NCBI GenBank assembly: GCA_037042185.1 | Contig: JAXQJY010000033.1 | Span: forward strand, 1,488,001-1,552,000 | Reading direction: 5' to 3' | Origin: Sordariomycetes sp. S80-01Y | Taxonomy: Eukaryota; Ascomycota; Sordariomycetes | DNA length: 64,000 nucleotides | Shown here: piece after piece, positions 1 to 7,792 of the stretch | Position numbering within the stretch: the first letter of the stretch is position 1 | Layout: the number at the start of each line of letters is the position of its first letter | Made by a program: the position numbers and the translations under genes | The notes under the pieces: generated by a model | The model's database searches: none | What the model saw: only the letters and a program-made list of their open reading frames with translations | What the model was told of the DNA's origin: nothing

Positions 1-1142
1 GCCGGCTTGCGACAGGCGCTCCATTCACCGATGGGTTGACGCAGGTGGCTCACCATAATTTCCAGCAAACGCTTATACTGACCACAACAGAATAATGGAG
101 GCTGGGAATAGAGAGGGAATTTCGGAGAGGGGGTTTGACAGTGTAGGAATAGGAGTCATTGGTTGTGACCCGATTACCCTCCGCGGGTTGCTGAATCCAC
201 TCCCAAGCTTGGGTTTCTGCGCAACCGAACTGACCAGGATTTCGATCAGCTTGTTTTCGGTCCACTACCTTACGTTGGGCTGCTTCAGCTTCAGCTGATC
301 TGTGGCCTTATTCTTGCGTCACTCGGTAGTTGTGCTCTAGTCTAGTCTTCAGCCTGGAGTTGTGACATGTCTCGATCGCGAGACGATGCAGCAGTATGGC
401 AAGGGTCCCTGCGATCAACTAGAAGGTTACCAGATCACTCCAACGAGCAATTAATTGGTTTGTCGCAAGGGCTGCGACAATCGGAAAACCGTTGTGCTGC
501 AGGGCGGTCACGACTACAAGGACAGACCCGGATCACGGCAGGGTGGACGGTTCTGCAGGGCGCGGTCTGGAAGCTCACATGCTAACATCGACAACACCGT
601 CTCCTCGATCATCAAGGTCGATTCCCCCCTGTCATCAATCTGCCATCGTAAATTCTACGGCGAAAGATCTCGTTCCCGGACAGCCTGGACCCTGAGGCTC
701 GGAATAGTGGGGCGATGCTGAGCAGACGACCGAGCGTCTGCATCGAGCATCGATCGTCCCCAGGCTCCTCAATCGTCATCCATCGGCCCAATCCCATTTC
801 GATTGTCCATCGCCCAGAATCCGCGTTGCTGTTAGCTATTCGTGCCCGTGCACAAGCAATGGACTTAACAATCCCTACCACAGTGGCAACCAGCCTTTCC
901 GATCCCAGCCTACCCGCAGCTTGACCACGGATCAGCATGACGGGCCCACGAACGCTCTTTAGCCTGGGTTGCGCCCGGCCGCGGCAGACGTCCACGATGA
1001 GATTCGAGCTTCAGTCAAAACCCTCGCCATCCTCGCCATTCAACATTGGGATGATCGAATGCGTTCTTCACCTTCTGATAATCCAGAAGTTTTGGTGAGG
1101 ACCAGCGAACCCACTCGACAGTCACCATCTCCACAGAACGCA
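1..1142. other. Upstream region of the VIVID-like gene, no gene seen
   Basis: I see no convincing coding frame in this stretch; the short open frames on both strands lack recognisable domains or splice structure. It holds several GATC/CGAT elements (373-378, 607-623, 751-756, 1053-1058), listed separately as possible light-response elements. It is most simply read as promoter and 5' leader of the gene starting at 1143, plus the flank of whatever lies to the left of the window. Confidence 0.5.
601..1058. promoter_or_regulatory. Candidate light-response elements (GATC/CGAT cluster)
   Basis: White-collar complexes bind paired GATN-type motifs, often containing GATCGA. Here GATC at 607 is followed by CGATT at 619, CGATCG lies at 751 and GATCGA at 1053, all upstream of the VIVID-like start at 1143. 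In Neurospora vvd is a strongly light-induced white-collar target, so such elements would be expected. The motifs are short and occur by chance often, so this is only a candidate. Confidence 0.3.
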
Positions 1143-1801
1143 ATGGCATCCCGAGCACCACCGCCACCGATGAACCCGTGGGAGGCTCAAGCTCTCACTG
1201 TATGTTGCCAAATACCCATGATGTATGTTCCTAGCTGACAACAAACCAGCACTCGTTCTCGAGTTCCGGGATTGGTCACGATGATACGTCCATCAGCAAC
1301 TCAGATCCCCTCTTCTTTCCTCAGCTATACTGTCCTAGTGGTTGGGATTTGATAAACATCTTGGTCAGTCAACCCCATCATACAGAACCACTTAGCTTTC
1401 AGATTTCTAACAGACCCCAGCTTCAAGTCCGATGTCGACCTAATCCCGTGATCGACCTAGGGCCTATCGACTGTTCAGTCTCCCTTACCCTCTGTGATCT
1501 TGAAGACACAGACATGCCCATTGTCTATGCATCAGACGCCTTCTATGAGCTCACTGGTTACGCGGAACACGAGGTCATTGGCAGAAATTGTCGGTTCTTG
1601 CAAGCTCCGTACGGGGTGAATGATGGGCTCGACAAAGCCGCTTCGAGACGCATGGGATCGGCCATCCGCAACAACCAAGAAATCCAAGTCGAACTTTGGA
1701 ACTGGAAGAAGAACGGACAACGCTTCAAGAACATTCTCAGCATCATCCCCATCATGATAGGCGGACGTCGCTACGCTGTTGGCTTGCAGTGCGAGGTCTG
1801 A
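1143..1801 (+). CDS. vvd: VIVID-like LOV-domain blue-light photoreceptor
   Basis: Three exons, 1143-1199, 1250-1363 and 1421-1801, give a 183-residue protein; Neurospora VVD has 186. The N-terminal MNPWE and PLFF motifs and the segment before the core (RPNP, then DLGPID) align to VVD without gaps once the 57-nt intron 1364-1420 is removed; that intron has branch point CTAAC and acceptor CAG. The LOV core contains GRNCRFLQ, whose Cys forms the flavin adduct, then KKNGQRF and a final QCEV. VVD binds FAD, dimerises in light and damps the white-collar complex (photoadaptation). The loop after FLQ is about six residues shorter than in VVD. Where VVD has switch residue Cys71 this protein has Val, with a Cys two residues earlier; VVD Asn56 is also Cys here. 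No gene is seen close upstream. Identification is firm; function is inferred. Confidence 0.9.
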
Positions 1802-2632
1802 TACATAGATGGCGTGGCGCCTATGACATTTCGGCAAGGAGTTACTGGGCATACAGCATCAAGATATTGGCGTAGGACATTTGGACACGATGCTTTCAGG
1901 CATTTACGATACCCCACCACAGCGAGCGGTCTTTTACGACATGATGATTATAAACATAGCGCATCGAGCACTTTGAGGTGCTCTATTGGTGAGGACGGGC
2001 GAGCGATGTATCTTAGGCAACGTTAAGGAGATGGAGACTATCCTGATGGGTCACGACTGAAGCAAGGAACTTTGGGTATGGTCCAGTCACTTCCGAGTGA
2101 TCCACACGGACATGTTCAGTAGCGGCACTTCGCCGAGGTTCGCTGAGATAGCTGCGTACATCGTCTTCCATTGCTTCACAAATGAGATCCCATGAATGTG
2201 ATGTATTCCTTTTGGACATACTTAAGAGACCAATCACTGAGCTCAAAATTGTTTCGACATCAATTGTTTCCTGCAGTCCTTGCCTACAACGGTCATGCGT
2301 GGCGGACGTATGTGTCGAGTGACAGGGATTGTGAGGCACTCCTGCCCGTGGTGGACTATTGATCCCTGCGATGCTTCGAACCCGACGGGAACCGTTCAGA
2401 TCGAGGTAGTTTTATATGCGCTGCGTGAAGTGGTCCGATTGGCCTTTCCGATCGCCACGGGATCTTATCACGGGCGGTTTATATCCCCTGATATTGCAGC
2501 GTCCGTTCTGTATCGATGCAAAAATCAAGGCGCCCTTCTAACCCGGTGGACTCATGGTGATAATCTCGACCCGGCACTAGATATCGGTCGTACCTGCGAG
2601 GCGACGCGCATCGCGAGCTTCGAAGCGACGCC
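1802..2632. other. Convergent intergenic region, nothing recognised
   Basis: This region lies between the 3' ends of the VIVID-like gene and the glycosylase gene. Short overlapping open frames exist on both strands but none shows a domain or plausible gene structure. It probably holds the two 3' UTRs and terminators. Confidence 0.4.
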
Positions 2633-3974
2633 CTACTTCCTCAGTCTCGTAGACCTTCGGTGTGTGGACGTCCCGGGCTGATCCTCGATCTTGACCTCTT
2701 CCTCCGTCTTCGGCAGCTGTCCATTCGAAACAACAGCGGACTTCCTCTTCTTCGTTGGTGGGCTTGCCTCCTCTTCTGCCCCGTCCTCCTCTTTGACTTT
2801 TGAAGACTTCCGTGCCTTCTTCTTTGGAACTTTGGCACCGTCATCCATTTCAGAGACTTTTGTCTTTGCTGCGGCGGGGATATGTCCTGTCTTCTTTTGC
2901 ACCCCTGGGGCGTAACAGCTCGTCCTCCCGCCAACGGTAATGAAGGCCAGCTTTTCGCCATTCGGTAACTTTGTGACAGCTTCCTTGGACCCTTTACCCC
3001 AGCGATAATTGAAAAGCCAGTGATCGGGGAACTGATCGGAATCGCCAAGCTTGTCAACCGCAGTCTGGCAGACGTATCTTGCAGAATCGAAGATCTTCTT
3101 CACCTCATCGTCATTGAACTCATCGCAGTACTGCTCCGGATGCACTTTTGCTTGGTAGAGCAACTCATCTGCGACCCAGTTGCCGATACCACTGATCATA
3201 GCTTGATCGAGCAGAAGTGCCTTGATCGGGACGTGACGCGCTCGCATCTTGCTCCGCAAGTAATCTTCAGTAAAGACGTCGAGATCATTGACCGGATCAG
3301 GTCCATTCTCAACTAAAGGCGAGTGCTTTCTAATATCCGCGCCGGGGCAGTCAACGAGTCTGACCCGCCCAAAGCGGCGGGCATCGGTGAAAGCAACCTC
3401 GACAGGCGGATCGGACTCTGTTGTCAAATGAAACTTCCAGAACCGAGGTGGCCACTGATCTTTTTCCGAGTCCTTCATTTTTTTGTAGTAGTTCGTGTAT
3501 GCCGTTTGTTCGCCTTTGATGTGAACCCATCCTACTTGGATTAGAGATGGGTAGTGGGAGTGCTTGGTGAAACACACCTGTCATGCCAAAATGCATCACC
3601 AAATGAGGTGGTTTGTCCAAAGTGATCCTGATCATCTTCAGTATTCACCCTACTGCAAACAATTGCAACAATTGACGTACCAGAAATATTTGCCTTGGCT
3701 CCCTGCTGAGACGACCTCAAGGCATGTCAGGCAAGTTTATCGCAACAACCTGTTGAACTGACCTGCCTGCCCGTCAGGGCCTTCTCGACCTCAGCACCAG
3801 TCGTTCCAACTTTACCAAAGACGTTTGCATCGTCAATGGCCGAGCATTTGGCTATTCTCTGTCCAACAAGCTTTAACTTGAGGAAGTGCGTGATGCGGGC
3901 GACTGCAGAGCGATGAGAACATATTATCGCATCTTCAGAAGAGACTTAAGCTTACCTTCAGCTATTTCAGGCAT
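2633..3974 (-). CDS. Fpg/MutM-type DNA glycosylase (formamidopyrimidine-DNA glycosylase)
   Basis: Five exons on the minus strand (3974-3956, 3902-3763, 3715-3681, 3627-3578, 3531-2633) encode about 380 residues. The protein begins MPEIAEV; mature Fpg enzymes use Pro2 as the Schiff-base nucleophile and Glu3 as acid. Next come the conserved Lys in QGKYFW, the HLVMHFGMTGW strand, and the helix-two-turn-helix segment around ISGIGNWVADELLYQAKVHP. The C-terminal GGRTSCYAPGVQ segment resembles the zincless finger of plant and fungal Fpg rather than a four-Cys zinc finger. A Lys/Glu-rich tail of about 80 residues follows, likely carrying nuclear signals. The enzyme would excise oxidised purines in base excision repair. 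The first four exons are tiny and were joined from GT-AG signals with continuous phase and sequence. It is divergent from the snoRNA host gene, sharing an upstream region of under 250 bp. Confidence 0.88.
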
Positions 3975-4246
3975 TCTTCTGACCGGCAATTGTGAGTTTG
4001 AAAGCACAACATGGGTGCTGGGCCGCAGCTCATTTCGTCATGTCGTGACGCGACGGCTCACGCCCGCCACGCGAAGCCACGTGATCGTGCTTAGTCACCG
4101 AGCTCCCACTGACAGGTCCCCACACAACCTACATTTTCTTCCCAGCTTTTTTCTTTTCCAACCATCCTCCATCAACAATCCAACACCGCGCTCCAAGCAA
4201 TTGGTAAGTCGTTTCTCTTTTCAAGCAACGTACGACAGCCTCTCCT

Positions 4247-4328
4247 TGTCGCTGATGACACCTATAACCGCAAACTAGAGTCTTTGACCACTGGAATGAA
4301 ACTAGTTTTACACGTCAGTCTGAAAGAC
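4247..4328 (+). ncRNA. snR78: Box C/D snoRNA, snR78-like (25S rRNA U2421)
   Basis: Box C CTGATGA is at 4252-4258 and box D CTGA at 4320-4323. TGTC before box C (4247-4250) pairs with GACA after box D (4325-4328), giving a terminal stem. The guide at 4271-4282 (CAAACTAGAGTC) is perfectly complementary over 12 nt to 25S 2418-2429. It lies just before a D' box TTGA at 4284-4287, and the fifth base upstream of D' (A4279) pairs with U2421, the site yeast snR78 methylates. The rRNA sequence and numbering are from memory of S. cerevisiae. Confidence 0.88.
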
Positions 4329-4480
4329 ACTCTTCGTCGCACGTTGCTCGCTATTTCGAAGCTTGGGGCTTTTTGTTAACAACGCCCACAGATGCTTCCA
4401 GCCAAGTGGCCAAACTCGGAGCGATGGACTTTCCGGTCGATTGAATATGGTATGTGCTTTCTCGTTCCTCCTTGCCCTCC

Positions 4481-4570
4481 GCTTCATGATGATCAATTTC
4501 GTTATAATATACGCTGGAAATTACCGTCTGAGTTTTCCTTGACGACAATAAATGGCTATGTCTGATGCTT
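4481..4570 (+). ncRNA. snR77: Box C/D snoRNA, snR77-like (18S rRNA U578)
   Basis: Box C ATGATGA is at 4486-4492, D' CTGA at 4528-4531, C' TGACGA at 4540-4545 and box D CTGA at 4562-4565. Upstream of D', bases 4519-4526 pair with 18S CGGUAAUU; one bulged A (4518) allows the helix to continue into CCAGC. The fifth base before D' (A4523) pairs with the U of CGGU, taken to be U578, the snR77 target. The terminal stem is weak. The identity also rests on its place between the snR78-like and snR76-like genes. Confidence 0.78.
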
Positions 4571-4682
4571 TTACCTACAAACAAATTCTTGCACACAGCA
4601 GTCAACAAGCACTCGCTGACAAGAAACCAGAACTATAGGCAAGGTATGCAACCTCGTTGACCTCGACCCCGATCGACCCTTC

Positions 4683-4776
4683 GTCCAAGTGATGAATTGG
4701 CACTGGGCTCCGATACACGAATGAGCAGACAAGCCACTTTGCGGCAGGCCTAGAAAACCTCGCCCACTGATTGGAC
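4683..4776 (+). ncRNA. snR76: Box C/D snoRNA, snR76-like (25S rRNA C2197)
   Basis: Box C GTGATGA is at 4689-4695 and box D CTGA at 4767-4770. GTCCAA (4683-4688) and TTGGAC (4771-4776) form a perfect 6-bp terminal stem next to the boxes. The guide at 4700-4708 (GCACTGGGC) pairs with 25S 2194-2202, and the fifth base before a degenerate D' box CCGA (4710-4713), G4705, pairs with C2197, the snR76 target. A C'-like TGAGCA follows near 4722. The rRNA sequence is from memory. Confidence 0.87.
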
Positions 4777-4921
4777 CTCTTCGGCACCGACCGCGACTAC
4801 CGTGATCCAGCTTGTTGCTAACTGGTCATGTCAAGTGCCAGTCTGATCATCGACAAGGCGACCCGTACCAGCCCGGGACTACGTCAACCTTGTGGTATGT
4901 TTAACCCTCTCGCACGTCGCC

Positions 4922-5013
4922 TCCATGTGATGAGCACAGATGACGAGTCTGAATCGAGTTTTCGTTGAAGACAAACATTTTTACCTACCATTCATGCATT
5001 TCCTGAACTTGGA
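4922..5013 (+). ncRNA. snR75: Box C/D snoRNA, snR75-like (25S rRNA G2288)
   Basis: Box C GTGATGA is at 4927-4933, D' CTGA at 4949-4952, C' TGAAGA at 4966-4971 and box D CTGA at 5003-5006. TCCA (4922-4925) can pair with TGGA (5010-5013). The guide 4938-4947 (AGATGACGAG) pairs with 25S 2285-2294, and the fifth base before D' (C4944) faces G2288, the snR75 target. A second stretch, 4988-4997, is complementary to 25S 2307-2316 but is off-register for D+5, so it may be accessory pairing. Confidence 0.86.
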
Positions 5014-5117
5014 TCCTTCTCATACCCATTCAACGCCTCTTGGATCATGGACGCTGATTAGAATCAAGACATTTAGGGACTGAGTAAGTCATCTCGTGGG
5101 CAAGCTGTCACCGCCCC

Positions 5118-5200
5118 GTCCTCCTGATGAACTGAATAAAAATGACAAGCATATGTCTGAGCTTCGGCTACGACGACAACGTGTTCTTCCCTGACCTACG
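5118..5200 (+). ncRNA. snR74: Box C/D snoRNA, snR74/U27-like (18S rRNA A28)
   Basis: Box C CTGATGA is at 5124-5130, D' CTGA at 5157-5160 and box D CTGA at 5191-5194. The guide 5144-5155 (GACAAGCATATG) is a perfect 12-nt complement of 18S CATATGCTTGTC near the 5' end of the rRNA. The fifth base before D' (T5152) pairs with A28, the site of yeast snR74 and vertebrate U27. The terminal stem is only about 3 bp. Confidence 0.88.
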
Positions 5201-5346
5201 ACCTCACCCTGTCATGGCCTTGCAGTCTTTGGTAGATCGGCGCTAACGGCATCAAGTAACCATGAAGGTGTAACGCCCACCTACATTTGCAGAGCTCGTT
5301 GGCAACACTGGTAAGCTTATACTACTTTCCCACTACCCCTTCCCGG

Positions 5347-5436
5347 TTCATATGATGTTACAAATATCACGACGGTCAACTGAGCCATACGCATTGATGA
5401 CCACCGCCTTTGACAAGGCATTTACCCTGACACACA
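5347..5436 (+). ncRNA. snR73: Box C/D snoRNA, snR73/U35-like (25S rRNA C2959)
   Basis: All four boxes are clear: C ATGATGT 5352-5358, D' CTGA 5380-5383, C' TGATGA 5395-5400 and D CTGA 5427-5430. The guide 5367-5377 (TCACGACGGTC) pairs over 11 nt with 25S GACCGTCGTGA (2957-2967), and the fifth base before D' (G5375) faces C2959, the snR73/U35 target. I could not assign a target to the guide before box D. Confidence 0.88.
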
Positions 5437-5499
5437 CCTTTACATGCGCTTTTTATTGCTTCCATACCATTCGGAATCCAGTGCTGATCAAGACGCTAG

Positions 5500-5867
5500 A
5501 CCAGATTTTTGCGACATCAGCGTAGACCCTATGATCTGCGGCTTCCAACCATGACATGTAGATGGCAGGAGAGACGAAGTCGTCTTGAACGTGGTGACAT
5601 TAGTGGACGGCTAGAACGCCTCCAAATACAGCTTCTGAGCAAGGTGCTGGGCAACAAACATCGGGCATTGTCCTAGGCATCTAGTACTACTCAGCAGCTC
5701 CCGCAACATCGCCCTCAAACGTATTACACCATAGGAAATAAAGAACGTATACATGGTATTTTCGATCCAGATCCTCACGCAATGAACGCATTGTGCTTAA
5801 TGTCACTCTGGAAGGACGGCGGGAAGTCGTGCTGCGACGGCTCGGGTGCGTACCTGGACATCGCCCG
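5500..5867. other. Last host exon and 3' flank; no snR72-like snoRNA seen
   Basis: This holds the probable last exon of the snoRNA host transcript and the 3' flank of the convergent Clr5-domain gene. I looked for a seventh C/D unit with a guide for 25S A876 (yeast snR72) and found no paired C and D boxes. Confidence 0.4.
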
Positions 5868-6463
5868 TTAGCCCAACGTGCTGCCCAGTCGTGAGAGCAT
5901 TACGTACCAACTTGCGCTCAGGGGCGGTGGCGCTAAAGCATGGTGGTACTTCCTCTCAGGGATGGGGTGGCATCGTTGCTTGAAATGCCGCTGTCGCTGC
6001 TGGAGGTGAATCGGGGACATTCTGCGTGCTGGATATTGAGACGGAGCTATGAACTCGTCGCATCGCCACGAGGGCATAGGCTGGTGGAAGTAATCATGGC
6101 CTTCCTGCTTGATCCCCGCCGTCGAGATCATGCCGTGTCCGTTATCAGGCGACTTGGGAGGCGACGGCAACATCAGACCCCCATCGAAGTCAGAGGCCCT
6201 CCTCTGCTCCTCTTTGCGCTGCTGGCGCTTCTTGCAGTTATACTTTGTCAGGTTCCAGTTGTCGAAGCGCTGGCGGTACGAGCGGATGCTGAAACAATCA
6301 ATGAGCACGGAGACAGCGGAAGGAAAATAGAGGAGGAGGAGACGAACGAGGCAACGAATCCGTGCTGGTCCTTCATGATCTTCTGGACCTCGGAGAGGGT
6401 GCGGGCCTCCTTGATGTACAGGGTCGTGATCCGCTCGCGGAACTGCTTCCAAGGCTTGACCAT
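5868..6463 (-). CDS. Clr5-domain protein
   Basis: Two exons, 6463-6348 and 6288-5868, give 178 residues. The N-terminus (WKQFRERITTLYIKEARTL, then a HGF motif) matches the fungal Clr5 domain, and the intron interrupts it exactly at HGFVAS/IRSYRQRF; the domain then ends at WNLTKYNCKK. The remaining 110 residues are basic, Gln/Pro/His-rich and low complexity. Clr5 domains are widespread in Pezizomycotina, often in putative regulators, and are presumed to bind DNA; no target is known here. It is convergent with the snoRNA host gene. The length is short, so a missed downstream exon is possible. Confidence 0.75.
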
Positions 6464-7792
6464 CGTGACGGCGCTTCCGACGTTAAGGAACTTGGCACTT
6501 AGAAAAAAATAGAAAATAAAAGGGATCCTGATCCTGTAGTTTAAGGCCCGGGCATAAGGTTCGCCGTTCCGTATGACGGGAGCTTTCGCAAGCTGTTGAC
6601 GCTTTTCGAATAGGCAGGGAGTTCTGTATAAGCCTCCGGCAGAAAGATGGGATGTCCAACGTATCTAGTGTCTTCTTCAAGGGAAGAGAACTTACCTTCG
6701 AAAGCAAACACATACAGAAACAGCCAACATTTATGCTCCCCAATTCGTGAGGCGGAATTCCTAGCTGTCGCAGGTGGGCAGCACGCGGGAGGTCGACAAG
6801 GCTGGCCTAGAGCCGCAAGGCAAAATCCGAACCATCGAAACCCCGGACGAAGAGGAGGGGGGTTGGCATGTCTGCCTGAAAAAAGCGGCCGTACATGTTC
6901 TCGTCCAATCTGCCGCGCAGACGAGACGGCAGCCAGCACATCGAGTCCAGCTAGGGCACGCCACAAGGCATCCCGGAGCCTCGTCTGGCCGCTGCAACCC
7001 CCTCCCACCGCCGTCGGGCGTACTTGGGGACTGGGGAAGCTCGTCCCTGGACGACGACGGAGGGCGCCACAGCAACGCTGGAGCTTCCGAGTAAAATGAA
7101 AATATGGCTAGACGCGCTTCTTCGTGATGGTCGCAAAATAAAGCTCACGAGGTTCAAATCTGTTGGTGGCTGTCGCTACATACCGTGCGCCCGAGACTGA
7201 TCGCGGCTTCACAAGACGAGGCTCTCACTCCCCCTCCCCCCACCCCTCCTTTTCGCTGAGGCGCCTGCGTCGACGCATCTGGCTCATCTTTTCGGTGAGA
7301 CGAACAACCCACCCCTGCGGAGATCGCTGATTGCACATTCAGCCTTGGCCGCTTCTGCCACACCTTCGCTCATGTTTCAAGCTTTTTCTGGAAATATTGT
7401 CGCATGATGATCCGTCATCAACCTGCGGGTTCAATGGCAGGGATGAGGAACAGCAAGGCGGACCATGGTTCTCACCGAAGAGTGCATGAGGCACGGATGG
7501 GGGAAAGTGAGAACCACATGGTGTATTAAACAATTATCGTATAAACTATGGGTTTCAGATAAGCGTAGCTTGGAGAATGTGTTTTCGTCGCTTTCGATGG
7601 GTTGAATCAGGGACAGAAAGCGCCCATCAACCCACGCAATAGACGCCCACCTCATATGCAGCAAGCCTCATTACCTCCTCCTCCACACACACTATCAGAC
7701 TCATACTTTGTTGTTGGTCCGTAGACGTGTCTTCCTTCTCTTCAGCTCCATATTCGGGCATAGTCCGCCGGGAAGACAGCAGGCTCTCCCTA
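6464..7792. other. Intergenic region, no gene supported
   Basis: It lies upstream of the Clr5-domain gene and downstream of the SLM1-like gene. A 155-codon minus-strand frame (7008-6541) ends just above the Clr5 start but is Arg/Pro/Cys-rich with no recognisable domain, and I read it as leader or promoter sequence. Confidence 0.4.

Larger units (their letters stand above)
4130..5560 (+). ncRNA. Non-coding snoRNA host gene with six intronic C/D snoRNAs
   Basis: A pyrimidine-rich leader (about 4130-4203) precedes a series of introns: 4204-4391, 4450 to 4598 or 4630, 4644-4835, 4895-5076 (approximate), 5084-5256 and 5311-5499 (approximate). Each starts GTAAG or GTATG and most have a CTAAC or CTGAY branch point. 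The clearest exons, 4392-4449, 4836-4894 and 5257-5310, are 54-59 nt; others may be shorter. The exons share no long reading frame, so the spliced RNA is probably non-coding. Every intron holds exactly one box C/D snoRNA, which fits release by splicing, debranching and exonuclease trimming. Snippets of this design are known in filamentous fungi. Outer ends and the exact acceptors of introns 2, 4 and 6 are uncertain. Confidence 0.8.

Noticed and set aside
4836-4860. CTGATCAT considered as box D of an extra snoRNA
   Set aside because: It lies in a host exon and no box C at a proper distance pairs with it.
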